Below, piece after piece: positions 1 through 10,562 of a DNA stretch of 64,000 nucleotides. Source of the DNA: Paralithodes platypus (Eukaryota > Arthropoda > Malacostraca > Decapoda > Lithodidae); NCBI GenBank assembly GCA_032716605.1, contig CM064480.1:46803372-46867371 (forward strand). Direction: 5' to 3'. The notes under the pieces are model-generated. The model did no database searches. It had not been told where the DNA came from and saw only the letters and a list, made by a program, of their open reading frames with translations. Position 1 is the stretch's first letter; each line of letters opens with the position of its first letter. A program made the translations under genes and the position numbers.

Positions 1-213
1 CGGAGATCAATACGGCGGCTCGGATGTCTGAATTCTCATCCACTTGATTGAGAGCCTCCTCCATATCTGACATTACACTTTGGTTTAAGACATTGACTTT
101 CCCTGGAGAATTGATGGTGATCACTCCCACCCCTTCCTTCACTGACAGATTGGCATGGACTCCCATAGCTCTACGTGTCGTTGAAAAATACCGATAGCTC
201 CTCATCCTTTCCG
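1..213 (-). CDS. HADHA: HADHA exon (partial): trifunctional enzyme alpha, N-terminal region
   Basis: On the minus strand 213 bases read without a stop. The translation has a basic, Ser/Thr/Tyr-rich start (RSYRYFSTTRRA), typical of the end of a mitochondrial transit peptide. It continues with VKEGVGVITINSPGKVNVLN and then IRAAVLIS, the opening beta-strands of the crotonase fold in the trifunctional enzyme alpha subunit. The family product works in the mitochondrial matrix, hydrating long-chain enoyl-CoA and oxidising the 3-hydroxyacyl-CoA during beta-oxidation. The exon begins after a pyrimidine-rich acceptor ending in AG (complement of 214-215), with the first two bases completing a codon from an upstream exon. 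The other end runs off the window. No other HADHA exon was found, so the upstream exon is beyond the window or unrecognised. Peroxisomal or other crotonases are less likely because of the transit-like leader and the INSPGKVN motif. Confidence 0.85.
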
Positions 214-420
214 CTGTGGGATTGACAGAAGTAAATGACAGTGGTGTGTTAATATACTGTACATAAGAATGCTTTTGTTTAATTAATAAGGTAAGTTAAA
301 CCTGTCTTTGATAATATATAATTAAAGGGAACTTTGCCTGTAATTTAGCATCATTAGTCGAGGCATAAATAATAGGTAACTTAGAAATACGAGATATAAC
401 ATTTTTAAGAATTAATTCAG
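214..420. other. Intron sequence beside the HADHA exon
   Basis: The bases at 214-234 (minus strand) form the polypyrimidine tract and AG acceptor of the HADHA exon. The rest is AT-rich and shows no ORF or repeat that I recognise. Confidence 0.6.
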
Positions 421-584
421 TATATATGGGTATGTTTATTGTTTATTGCTTCTTATATCAGTATATATGGGTATGTTTATTGTTTATTGCTTCTTATATC
501 AGAAAATATGGGTATGTTTATTGTTTATTGCTTCTTATATCAGTATATATGGGTATGTTTATTGTTTATTGCTTCTTATACAAG
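421..584. repeat. 41-bp minisatellite, four copies
   Basis: Four consecutive units begin at 421, 462, 503 and 544, each starting TATATATGGG and ending near CTTATATCAG. They differ at only a few bases (AAAATATGGG in unit 3, ACAAG at the end of unit 4). The open frame across them is a by-product of the repeat. Confidence 0.9.
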
Positions 585-705
585 TTCTGTATTTGTAAGG
601 ATCTCACGGGTGTAACCAATTAATGAAATATGTTATAGCAATTGTAGGTGAGATGTGACTATTATGTTGCTCTCTATCAAAATCATTTCCAGAATCAATT
701 ATTTA

Positions 706-2409
706 CTCTGTTGTAAGTGATAAAGTCATACTTTGTCTAAACAAATATGTCACTTTAACCCTATTTGGTCTTAGATGGGGTATTTTGAACCTCCTCTTTT
801 TCACTTAATTAGTTTAGAGATTTTAATATGTTTCACCCAATTAGTTTGGCAATAATAGACGATTCACCCCATGAAGGTGTTGATTTATATCTATGGGCGA
901 GGAATAGCGAGTCTGTAACTTAAACGAAATCAGCCTTCGGCCAGGACATTTTTCTTTCGAAAAATGTACAACTTTAGCTTGAAGGGGGTCTGGGTGAGCA
1001 TTACTTAGCATGAGGGAAATTTGGGAAGGCGGTTTTGTTAGCCAAGAACACAAACTTAAGGGAGCTCAGACGGTATTGTGCAGCATAATTTACTGCTACG
1101 GCTCAATGGTTTAAGGAGGAGGTTTAGTTTGCTCTCTAAACCTTCATCAAACTAAAACAAACACCCACACTTCGATATAAATGTGTAAATTTTTCGGTAG
1201 AAAAATGTCCCGGTAAGCATGCCTAATTTCATTAAAACACATCAGTTATCTTCATATATATTAATAGAATAGTTGACCTTGACCTTTGACCTTTATCTTG
1301 ACCTTTATGATAGGTGTCCAAATGTATTATTTTCTCTTTTATTTAAAGTGCAACTATCTCGTCAAATTTTGTGAAGTTTGCATGAAAAGTAAAGAAAATA
1401 GCATATTGACCTTTTATTTGACCTTGACCTGTGACCTTGACCTTTCATATGGAATTGTATAATTTCTTGTATGACCTTGGCCTAGGTATTCCGAATATAC
1501 ATGGTAAGCCTAGTGAGAATTTACCAGTTAGTATAAGAAATACTAGTGAAAAACTTATTTTGACCTTTGACCTTCCCTATAGAATATTTACCTAAAATTT
1601 GGTCTATACGATATCAAGATTAGCAGTAACTTGTATAGTTAAAAATAAGACATTTAATTACAAACGAAAAATATGAAAGATTTACCTTATTATTAACCTT
1701 AACCTTTGACCTTAACCTTTGAATTAAATGGAACATTTCTTTTTGACTGACCTTCGCATTGACCAAATGGATATACCTGTGAAATTTGGTGAAAATCCAT
1801 CGAACATTCTAGGAGTTTCCGGACAGACAGACGGACGACGACGAAGACGACAGACAAGCTGACTGGTGGTGCACAGTATACGGGCGGGATCTGTGTGTGC
1901 GATACCGCTCTGCTTCGCAGAGTTGATTAAGGGGGGTCACCGTTTTTTTTTTTTTATATTTCTCTCCATTTCTATCTTTCCCTGGCTTGTATCCATTCGG
2001 CCCCATTCAGCCAACTGTTTTAAGACGTTTATCCCCATCCAGGTGTCGATTTCTTGCTGGCAAGCGATAGCGAGGAAGCATTGCATGGAGAAATCTGTCT
2101 CCGCCGTAGACATTTTTTCTATCGAAAAACGTACAAATTTAGCTTGGTGTCAAATCAAAAATATATATACAGTATGCTGGCTTGATTTCGTTTAAGTTAC
2201 AGACTCGCTATTCCTCGCCCATAGATATAAATCAACACCTTCATGGGGTGAATCGTCTATTATTGCCAAACTAATGGGGTGAAACATATTAAAATCTCTA
2301 AACTAATTAAGTGAAAAAGAGGAGGTTCAAAATACCCCATCTAAGACCAAATAGGGTTAAAGTGACATATTTGTTTAGACAAAGTATGACTTTATCACTT
2401 ACAACAGAG
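706..2409. mobile_element. 1.7-kb structure with 227-bp inverted arms
   Basis: Bases 706-932 and 2183-2409 are near-perfect inverted copies; I saw one mismatch in the stretch I checked closely (CCCAATTAG against CCCCATTAG). The outer tips are CTCTGTTGTAAG and its complement. The arms share the layout of other repeats here: a 'cgaggaatagcgag' core, then ...AACACCT..., then alternating gggg/aaatc blocks. Between the arms lie a TGACCT-rich repeat (1,271-1,760) and the left part of a foldback element. No clear target duplication was found. It may be a foldback element or two opposed insertions of one family. Confidence 0.7.
1271..1860. repeat. TGACCTT-rich dispersed repeat ending in a CGGACAGACAGACGG motif
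   Basis: The hexamer TGACCT or close variants recur as TTGACCTTTGACC strings at about 1,272-1,305, 1,410-1,450, 1,560-1,575 and 1,690-1,720. The stretch ends at 1,815-1,835 with a GGACAGACAGACGGACG tail. It has no long ORF. The pattern resembles a decayed interspersed repeat with a characteristic 3' tail; a regulatory role is speculation. Confidence 0.5.
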
Positions 2410-2534
2410 CCAGGAAAATATTGACACCTGGATGGGGGTAAACATCTAGAACAGTAGGCTGAATGTTGGCGAATGGATAAAAAACCAAAGAGAGAGGGAG
2501 ACAACGAGAAACAAAGCAAGGTGGGCTCCCTTAA
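1927..2534. mobile_element. TTAA-ended foldback element, family F1, copy a (disrupted)
   Basis: The left end is TTAAGGGGGGTCACCG at 1,927 and the right end GGGCTCCCTTAA at 2,534. Arms contain GGCTTGTATCCATTCGG..., CCCCATTCAGCC and GGTGTCGAT in inverted orientation. Compared with the copies at 26,985 and 29,096, the right arm is displaced by the 227-bp arm at 2,183-2,409. The F1 ends and TTAA flanks suggest a piggyBac-type non-autonomous element. Confidence 0.65.
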
Positions 2535-2789
2535 GGTAAATATAATAACCCCCAAAGACGTCGTACCAGATAGTGTTAAAGTTGTGCCATTGCTGTGATC
2601 TTCCTCGGGTCTGGTCATTGCCAGAAACTACTTTAGTATTATTTTATTCATGGTCACATTATGACTTCATTTGTGTGTTACTCATACATTATATTCTAAT
2701 AATAAACAGTATATTGTATGTTCCACAGTGATGAATTATTGGGGACTAAATAATATATGATCGAGTATAATTATTAGTACGGTAATAAA

Positions 2790-3005
2790 CAGTCTATAGT
2801 CTTTTCGCTGTAAGTAGGCGAGACATCATAACCTCAATCCTCTGTAACTCAAAAAGGGCTAGAGCAAATTGGCTGTAAATGTTCACATCTACTTCCTGAC
2901 TGACCTTTCTCATAGGATAGAAATATTAGCTCGATTACTCTGGTCGTTTTTGAGTTACAGATGTTAGAGGTCATGATTTCTCGCCTACTTACAGCGAATA
3001 GACTG
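2790..3005. mobile_element. Small MITE with ~65-bp terminal inverted repeats
   Basis: CAGTCTAT...CGCTGTAAGTAGGCGAGA at 2,790-2,835 is inverted at 2,975-3,005 (TCTCGCCTACTTACAGCG...ATAGACTG). The pairing continues inward to TAACTCAAAAA / TTTTTGAGTTA. There is no coding sequence inside. Confidence 0.75.
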
Positions 3006-3150
3006 TAGTATTATGTTCCGTGGTGTTGCATGATTGGCACCTATACGAATGATGGTGATCCCTCATATTTTCAAGGATAATAATGAGAGAGAGTAGTCAC
3101 TAATTTCCGACGGTCCTCGGTATAAAAATCACCAATATATCATGGAAAAC

Positions 3151-3485
3151 AAATACAAGTAAATTAATATATACATAAACAAATACATAACAAATACAAG
3201 TAAATTAATATATACATAAACAAATACATAACAAATACAAGTAAATTAATATATACATAAACAAATACATAACAAATACAAGTAAATTAATATATACATA
3301 AACAAATACATAACAAATACAAGTAAATTAATATATTCATAAACAAATACATAACAAATACAAGTAAATTAATATATACATAAACAAATACATAACAAAT
3401 ACAAGTAAATTAATATATACATAAACAAATACATAACAAATACAAGTAAATTAATATATACATAAACAAATACATAACAAATAAA
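3151..3485. repeat. 41-bp minisatellite, about eight copies
   Basis: Units start TAAATTAATATATACATAAA at 3,160, 3,201, 3,242, 3,283, 3,324, 3,365, 3,406 and 3,447, a strict 41-bp step with almost no variation (one unit has TATATTCAT). The sequence is unrelated to the other 41-bp array at 421-584. Confidence 0.92.
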
Positions 3486-4209
3486 GGCGGTGTAGCCAGT
3501 TAAGCCGCTATCACACGAGAGATTTTATACTCAACATTCGATGATCAAAATTTTTCTGGCAACATTTCTGGAATATTTTACATTGGTATCGGAAACTAGA
3601 CTGATGGTAGATGAATTTAGGTAACAGACAAATGGTGACCTCTTGAGCTGCCACATCAATGTTGTCCTACATTTGTCTGACATTATTTGGAGATTATTTT
3701 CAGGCTAGATACATTGCAGACAATCCAAAAATAGTGCAAGGTCCCATTAATTCATACAATTATTTTACTGTTTCTACTTGTTAATCTTAGACTTTTTTTT
3801 TTCTATATTCCAACTACTCCCTCTCGGGCATAGGCTGAGAGCCTGTACATTCCATCGCTCAACACGGTGAAGCCCGTGAGGTCTTGTTCCAGTCTGGGGA
3901 GTGAGACATGCGAAGCATCCATCATGGCTCGAAGCAGCTCCATCTCTGAAGCGGCCGGTTGCTTCGCTCAAGTGCTTCACCGTCTCACCCTCCAGACTCA
4001 GACCCTCACTCTCAGAACGCCATCTATTGAGCAGTGAACTCACTAGGCATTGTCCCCCTGTAACATATTTTTGAATATGGGAATATTCATACAGTGTTAT
4101 TTAATCAGGGAACAATGAGGGTATTTTTTTGGCATTTCGGTGGGCTTTGTGGTAATGCACTGATACTAGGTACAGCACAAATTCAATCCCAATAATATCT
4201 TCCCATTGA
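3486..4209. other. Non-coding stretch with a GC-richer segment
   Basis: Bases 3,840-4,043 are GC-richer and open on the minus strand for 89 codons. The translation matches no family I know and has no partner ORF. The remainder is AT-rich without recognisable features. Confidence 0.4.
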
Positions 4210-4280
4210 CATATCGGGATTTGAACGCGGGTCCATTGGATTACCAATCCAGTGGCATGACCACTCCACCACACCTCCCC
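4210..4280 (-). repeat. tRNA-related SINE head (Thr-like)
   Basis: Read on the minus strand, this has a D-arm-like GTGGAGTGGTCATGCC, an anticodon-arm-like segment whose loop would hold GGT, and a B-box-like CGTTCAAATCCC. The acceptor strands do not pair and the T-stem is imperfect, so it is not a functional tRNA gene. It is most likely the head of a tRNA-derived SINE whose body runs towards about 4,060. Confidence 0.5.
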
Positions 4281-4825
4281 TCGAGCATATTTAGCATATG
4301 TAAGATTTGAATGAGCTCAACAAGCAGCTGTGCCTCATTTCAAGTCACTTATCACATTACACAAAGTCTTATCTGTGAACTTGCCTATTGTCCAGCCCTG
4401 CAGTAGACTGATTAATTTACTCTTTTGGTATGATGACATTATGTTTGAGCAAACAATAACCAATGTTATAGAGAATAGAAAGGACCCGTTGGATTCTGGC
4501 TCCCTTATGTCTTTCCTAAGCTTAATCCAATCGTCAAATGATATGGCCACTTAGCCCTGGAACAACCTGTGTGCTTGCTATGTTAAGAATGTTAGTGAGT
4601 AAGAAGACTGATGTGTGAGATGTAGCAGAAGGGCCTGGCAAGGGTTGTGTTTGTGTTGGTTTGAGTGTTGTTGGTGAGAGTGAGAATATGTTGATGATGT
4701 TTATGAAGGTGTTGTGTAGTTGGCGCCTGTTTTATGGCAAAGGACACAATCGGAAGTGTCAGCATCAGGAAAATCAAGGGGGGAGATAGCGGTCCAGTCA
4801 ATGTCAGGACGGTTAAAATTAATTA
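4281..4825. other. Non-coding stretch
   Basis: Two overlapping opposite-strand ORFs (about 4,330-4,554) and a GT-rich run at 4,650-4,720 are the only patterns. Neither matches a known protein or element. Confidence 0.4.
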
Positions 4826-5093
4826 GAGCCGTGGCTGTCGAGTGCACACTCACGTGTGAATCTGTTTGACCTGGGATCGATTTCAGCCAAGCTGGTCATA
4901 TTTAGTGGGTGTGGTAGTACGTCCTAGGAGAATGTTTAACATGCTCGCACTCAGTCGGGGGACACCTCGACAACCCATGCAGACTATCACACACAACAAA
5001 TTCACTCCAACGGCGTCCTCTCTCTCCAACATGCTCCAGGAAGCAGATATGAGGTGCCGTTGTAAAGGCTTATCCCTGCATACTTTCACCTGA
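4826..5093 (+). repeat. tRNA-derived SINE candidate
   Basis: GAGCCGTGGCTGTCGAGTG looks like an A-box and D-arm, CACTCACGTGTG forms an anticodon-like arm, and GGGATCGATTTC (4,873-4,884) resembles a B-box at the usual spacing. A roughly 200-bp unrelated body follows. No clear target duplication was seen. Confidence 0.5.
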
Positions 5094-5094
5094 C

Positions 5095-6090
5095 CTGACT
5101 ATTTACCTCTAAGTACTGCTAATCTGTATTACTCTATCCCTGTGGGTTTGATATACACCTATAATTGCTCTCCTATAGTTAGTTAGTTAACATAGGACTT
5201 CAGAGGCTATCAACTCTTCTGGATTATTAAGCCAGCACACTGTAAGTCAAGAATAGAGTCAGGACTGGGGCCCCATTTCTAGAACCCCAGTCCCTTCCTC
5301 TACCCCCAATATGGTACTGCTATAGTGGTCCTATTGCTATTTATGTTAAAGTATTGCCATCTTCAAAGTAATAATATTTTCCTCTAAGCATTGTGATCGT
5401 TACTTTACAGTATTGCTCCTTATCCTTCAGTAATGCTATGTTATTAGATCACTATTTGTCTCTAAATATTGTTATTTTGGTTATATTACTATTTGCAGCT
5501 AAGTACTACTATCTTCCAGATATAAATAATTAACCCTATAAGTACTGCTATTATTTGAGGTATCACTATTTACCTTTAGCTACTATTATCTTTGAGGTAT
5601 TTCTAGTACCGGTACTGCTAAAGTTAAAAAATATAGTTGAGGGGGACAGACAGGTTGGGGAGGTGAGAGGTCTCTAAGAATATGAATGCAGAGAGAAGTA
5701 CTACCTTTGCTTTATTACTATTTACCTATAAGCACTGCTATTTGTGTCCTATTACTATGTACGGTAGCGCTAATAAGTCACGGCTCAGCTTTCATTACGT
5801 TTGGCTCGCTCTGAGCTGTATTAATGTCTGTCAGATGTTGAATAGGAGGGGTAAGTATAGGAATATTTTTGTATATCTCAATTGAAACGAATATATTAAG
5901 TTTTAGTTATTGCTAATACCAATTATTGATCAAAATAAACTTGGTGCCGAGACATCACTTATTTAATGGCCGACTATACCTTTAAGTACGCTACTGCTAT
6001 ATTTGTTTTGTTTGGTGTTGTGGTGAAATTAATATAAATATAGATTATTATTATTTACCCCTAAGTACTGGTATCTCTGAAGAGGTGTTG
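5095..6090. repeat. Degenerate minisatellite with core ATTTACCTNTAAGTACTGCTAT
   Basis: Variants of TACTATTTACC, TAAGTACTGCTAT and TTTGAGGTAT recur irregularly, for example at 5,100, 5,345, 5,480, 5,545, 5,725 and 6,055. They look like a heavily diverged tandem array. The part from 5,425 onward is repeated in the duplicated copy. Confidence 0.5.
5170..5295 (-). repeat. Dispersed repeat (copies at 10,345 and 21,825)
   Basis: The complement of AGTGTGCTGGCTTAATAAT, followed by CTCTGAAGTCCTATTTTAAC, occurs here on the minus strand. It occurs on the plus strand at about 10,345-10,440 and 21,825-21,920. Part of an interspersed family of unknown class. Confidence 0.6.
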
Positions 6091-6622
6091 AGCCGGCACA
6101 GGGCCCCAAGGGCACGAAAACACGCCATAATAGGGACAATAACCTGCCTCGATCGCGGCCACAGGCAAACTGATAAGTAACGCACATATACAGTATATGG
6201 AGAGTGAATATTAATGCTTAGAGTCACCAGCAATTATATTATCACCTTATTAAGTGGTTAGATTCTTATCATTTAGAATATTTATAAAATGTCATGACAA
6301 GATATAGGAAGGTTGCAATGGAGGACAGCTATAAATGTGCCTAAACTGAGATATTATGCCAGTCTAGAATCGGCTAACAAAACTGAATCTATGTAGTTCG
6401 CCGAAATGCAGATTAGTATGGAACCTAATTCAACGGCTTAATTCATTAAATGCCATTACAATCAGTTACAAGTACACTCGAATACTATAGTCTCTAACTC
6501 ACTTAAAAACAATTATAGACTTCATATATTTCTAATTACGGTAGTATATAATATATATATATTTAAACAATTAATGACTATAATGGTCTATACATCAACT
6601 GCAAAACTATGCATACTATGTA

Positions 6623-6837
6623 TTAACCCGTACAGTACCAGGGACGTCTCGTTTATCACATTCTAGCCACTATTAGACGATTTTATTCAGCTTAGGAAGG
6701 ACTTCTAGCAATAATATGGCTTCAAGCTATCTCAAACAACCCTTTTAACTACCGCAGATCCTTCCTAAGCTGCCTAATATCGTCTAAATATAGCTAGAAT
6801 AAAACATAACCCACGTCGCTGGTACTCGAGGGGTTAA
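6623..6837. mobile_element. TTAA MITE family P4, copy in unit A
   Basis: The ends are TTAACCCGTACAGTACCAG and GCTGGTACTCGAGGGGTTAA. The inner arms pair imperfectly around TTCAGCTTAGGAAGGA / TCCTTCCTAAGCT. TTAA on both sides and CCC/GGG termini fit a piggyBac-type non-autonomous element. There is no ORF. Confidence 0.75.
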
Positions 6838-6894
6838 AAAGCAAGTTCTATCCAAATATCAATCCAGATAGCTATAATTGCATAAAGAAAACAC

Positions 6895-7230
6895 ACGGGG
6901 TCCACGAATTCTTAAAGGGGGATGGGCCGGCTTTCTGGACCACTTTCTCCCTCATGTTTAGCCCCCATTAGTTTTCAGATGTTAAGATGTTTGCCCCAAT
7001 AGTTAGTCGATTTTAAGACCTTTCGCCCTATTTCTTCGGCGATATTTAGACCTTTCGTGCTATTTAGGTGTCGATGTTTTCCCCTGGCGAACGATAGTGA
7101 GCCTGTAATGTTGGAAGAATCGGTCTTCGGCCAGGACATTTTTCTACCGAAAAAATGTACAAATTAATCTAGAAGGGGGATCTAATGTATGTTTTTTTTT
7201 TAATTTGATGGAGGTCTAGGGAGGAAACTA
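6895..7230 (+). repeat. Fragment of the RTE-tailed non-autonomous repeat (unit A)
   Basis: It contains TCTGGACCACTTTCTCCCTC, TTAGCCCC..., CCTGGCGAACGATAGTGAGCC and GGCCAGGACATTTTTCTACC in the order seen in the complete copy on the minus strand at 29,772-30,405. The family ends elsewhere in a (GATA)n tail. Confidence 0.6.
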
Positions 7231-7431
7231 GAAAAATAATGAATACATGCAAAAATCGCCCAAAATGTGAACCATTATGGGTTGCCTAGAGACTATGGCA
7301 TCCGGGTGTACAATGCATATTTCACAACCTATATTTGAGAATACACAAGAAGTTACATCCACAAAGTGATCGGAACGTTTTCCACTCATGTGTACAGTCG
7401 TGGTCAAGAGTCCCACATGTATTAGTTGATT

Positions 7432-7725
7432 TCATTGAGTGCATGGGACTCGTTAGCCTTGGTCGGCAACCTGTCGAGGGGAGTAAACCTTATACAAATC
7501 CGTACTGCTTGCCTAAGGGTCAAGCAGGTTAGTGGATTGACTAGCCGCACACCACTGTAGACAAATTGTGCTAATAAGATACATAGAAGGTCTCGGAGTT
7601 GGACAGACCCTAAATTGAGTGGTCAACCTGTAAGTCCTGAAGAAGAGACTGGAGTTTTCGCAGAGAGGCTCCGCTTGGGGGCATTTTGTGTATGACCACC
7701 CTTATTAAGAGGAGTAACCCTCGTT
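7432..7725 (+). repeat. Second fragment of the RTE-tailed repeat (unit A)
   Basis: GCATGGGACTCGTTAGCCTTG, TGCTTGCCTAAGGGTCAAGC and ATACATAGAAGGTCTCGGAG match the 5' part of the copy at 30,405-30,240 (minus). The end GGGGGCATTTTGTGT..CCACCC matches the RTE-like tail without its (GATA)n. Confidence 0.6.
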
Positions 7726-8907
7726 ACTCGTTACCCTTCAGTAATGCTATGTTATTAGATCACTATTTGTTTCTAAATATTGTTATTTTGGTTATATTAC
7801 TATTTGCAGCTAAGTACTACTATCTTCCAGATATAAAGATGTAACCCTATAAGTACTGCTATTATTTGAGATATCACTATTGACCTTTAACTACTGTTAT
7901 CTTTGAGGTATTTCTAATACCGGTACTGCTAAAGTTAAAAATTATAGTTGAGGGGGACAGGCAGGTTGGGGAGGTGAGAGGTCTCTAACAATATGAATGC
8001 AGAGAGAAGTAAAGTACTGCCACCTTTGCTTTATTACTATTTACCTATAAGCACTGCTATTTTTGTCCTATTACTATTTACGGTAGCGCTAATAAGTCAC
8101 GGCTCAGCTGTCATTACGTTTGGCTCGCTCTGGGCTGTATTAATGTCTGTCAGATGTTGAATAGGATGGGTAAGTATAGGAATATTTTTGTATATCTCAA
8201 TTGAAACGAATATATTAAGTTTTAGATATTGCTAATACCAATTATTGATAAAAATAAACTTGGTGCCGAGACATCACTTATTTAATGGCCGACTATACCT
8301 TTAAGTACGCTACTGCTATATTTGTTTTGTTTGGTGTTGTGGTGAAATTAATATAAATATAGATTATTATTATTTACCCCTAAGTACTGGTATCTCTGAA
8401 GAGGTGTTGAGCCGGCACAGGGCCCCAAGGGCACGAAAACACGCCATAATAGGGACAATAACCTGCCTCGATCGCGGCCACAGGCAAACTGATAAGTAAC
8501 GCACATATACAGTATATGGAGAGTGAATATTAATGCTTAGAGTCACCAGCAATTATATTATCACCTTATTAAGTGGTTAGATTCTTATCATTTAGAATAT
8601 TTATAAAATGTCATGACAAGATATAGGAAGGTTGCAATGGAGGACAGCTATAAATGTACCCAAACTGAGATATTATGCCAGTCTAGAATCGGCTAACAAA
8701 ACTGAATCTATATAGTTCGCCGAAATGCAGATTAGTATGGAACCTAATTCAACGGCTTAATTCATCAAATGCCATTAAAATCAGTTACAAGTACACTCGA
8801 ATACTATAGTCTCTAACTCACTTAAAAACAATTATAGACTTCATATATTTCTAATTACGGTAGTATATAATATATATATATTTAAACAAATTAATGACTA
8901 TAATGGT

Positions 8908-9270
8908 GTTTTGTGCCGGCCATGGTTGACTTGTGGAATAAGTTGCCAAATGAGCTAGTCAATTCAGCTCATATCTCCATTTTTAAGTCTAGAGTTAATG
9001 CTTTTTTGCAGCAGTAATTATAATTTTTAAACTTATTTTATTCTATTTTATTGTATTATATTTAAGCTTGATATCCTCCACTGCATAATATGTTATCTGT
9101 GTTTAATATGTGTATATGTACAGTACAGTATACAGTGTATGTTTTTATTTTTTCCTAAGTTGCCATAGTCTCTCTCCAGTGCCTCCGGGTGTTTTGTGTG
9201 GATTGATCTTGACGGTGTTTCTGCACCCTGGTTGGAGACTTCGGCATCTCATATAATAATAATAATAATA
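8908..9270 (+). mobile_element. 5'-truncated LINE insertion, (ATA)n tail
   Basis: Unit A gives the empty site (TAATGGTCTATACATC at about 6,581-6,596). In unit B that site is split by about 360 bp. Its start encodes LWNKLPNELVNSAHISIF followed by a stop at 9,015-9,017, the usual C-terminus of CR1/L2-like or Jockey-like ORF2 proteins. An untranslated tail follows, ending in ATAATAATAATAATA. A short 3'-end insertion left by target-primed reverse transcription is the natural reading; the exact clade is not clear. Confidence 0.8.
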
Positions 9271-9302
9271 TACATCAACTGCAAAACTATGCATACTATT
9301 TA

Positions 9303-9517
9303 TTTACCCGTACAGTACCAGGGACGTCTCGTTTATCACATTCTAGCCACTATTAGACGATTTTATTCAGCTTAGGAAGGACTTCTAGCAATAATATGGC
9401 TTCAAGCTATCTCAAACAACCCTTTTAACTACCGCAGATCCTTCCTAAGCTGTATAATATCGTATAAATATAGCTAGAATAAAACATAACCCACGTCGCT
9501 GGTACTCGAGGGGTTAA
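9303..9517. mobile_element. TTAA MITE family P4, copy in unit B
   Basis: This is the same element as at 6,623-6,837, carried by the duplication. Its left TTAA has mutated to TTTA, while the right end is still GGGGTTAA. Confidence 0.75.
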
Positions 9518-9569
9518 AAAGCAAGTCCAAATATCAATCCAGATAGCTATAATTGCATAAAGAAAACAC

Positions 9570-10562
9570 ACGGGGTCCACGAATTCTTAAAGGGGGATGG
9601 GCCGATTTTCTGGACCACTTTCTCCCTTATGCTTAGCCCCATTAGTTTTCAGATGTTAAGATGTTTGCCCCATTAGTTAGTCGATTTTAAGACCTTTCGC
9701 CCTATTTCTTCGGCGATATTTAGACCTTTCGTGCTATTTAGATGTCGACTTTTTCCCTGGCGAACGATAGTGACCCTGTAATGTTGGAAGAATCGGTCTT
9801 CGGCCAGGACATTTTTCTACCGAAAAAATTTACAAATTAATCTAGAAGGGGGATCTAATGGATGTTTTTTTTTAAATTTGATGGAGGTCTAGGGAGGAAA
9901 CTAGAACAATAATGAATACGTGCAAAAATCGCCCAAAATGTGAACCATTATGGGTTGCCTAGAGACTATGGCATTCGGGTGTACAATGCATATTTCACAA
10001 CCTATATTTGAGAATACACAAGAAGTTACATCCACAAAGTGATCGGAACGTTTTCCACTCATGTGTACAGTCGTGGTCAAGAGTCCCACATGTATTAGTT
10101 GATTTCATTGAGTGCATGGGACTCGTTAGCCTTGGTCGGCAACCTGTCGAGGGGAGTAAACCTTATACAAATCCGTACTGCTTGCCTAAGGGTCAAGCAG
10201 GTTAGTGGATTGACTAGCCGCACACCACTGTAGACAAATTGCACTAATAAGATACATAGAAGGTCTCGGAGTTGGACAGACCCTAAATTGAGTGGTCAAC
10301 CTGTAAGTCCTGAAGAAGAGACTGGAGTTTTTGCAGAGAGGCTCTAGTCCTGACGTTGTTCTTGACTTGCAGTGTGCTGGCTTAATAATCAAATAGGGTT
10401 GATAGCCTCTGAAGTCCTATTTTAACTAACTATGTAAGTCCTTCAGTAAACTGGCATGGGTTGTCCCTCTTACAAGGGATATGTCCGCTTGGGGGCATTT
10501 TGTGTATGGCCACCCTTATTAAGGGGAGTAAGGCTTCCAGCAATAGATAGATAGATAGATTG
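9570..10562 (+). repeat. RTE-tailed repeat fragments in unit B, with (GATA)n tail
   Basis: The two fragments of unit A are repeated (9,570-9,903 and 10,105-10,345). Here the 3' end is complete: GGGGGCATTTTGTGTATGGCC...AAGGCTTCCAGCAATAGATAGATAGATAG at 10,489-10,562. This matches the end of the RTE LINE at 23,040-23,107, suggesting mobilisation by RTE machinery. Confidence 0.6.

Larger units (their letters stand above)
5425..7725. repeat. Tandem segmental duplication, unit A
   Basis: Unit A runs from CTTCAGTAATGCTATG to AAGAGGAGTAA and is repeated head-to-tail from 7,736. Long stretches are identical: the 60-codon minus-strand frame at 6,051-6,233 recurs unchanged at 8,370-8,552. Compared with unit B, unit A lacks about 140 bp near 7,668 and the LINE insertion. 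No host gene is recognisable. Confidence 0.9.
7736..10535. repeat. Tandem segmental duplication, unit B
   Basis: This is the second copy of unit A, starting about 10 bp after it ends. It differs by scattered substitutions, a 360-bp LINE insertion at 8,908-9,270 and an extra ~140 bp (10,343-10,482) that unit A lacks. Confidence 0.9.

Noticed and set aside
3151..3485. CRISPR array
   Set aside because: Repeats are directly adjacent at 41 bp with no unique spacers; a minisatellite.
3774..4043. Minus-strand 89-codon ORF in a GC-richer segment
   Set aside because: No recognisable domain, no splice context and no repeat partner; kept only as a note.
4210..4280. A functional tRNA-Thr gene on the minus strand
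   Set aside because: The acceptor stem does not pair and the T-arm is imperfect; more likely a SINE head.
6051..8552. Identical 60-codon frames conserved between 6,051-6,233 and 8,370-8,552
   Set aside because: Identity comes from the tandem DNA duplication, with no sign of protein-level constraint and no known domain.
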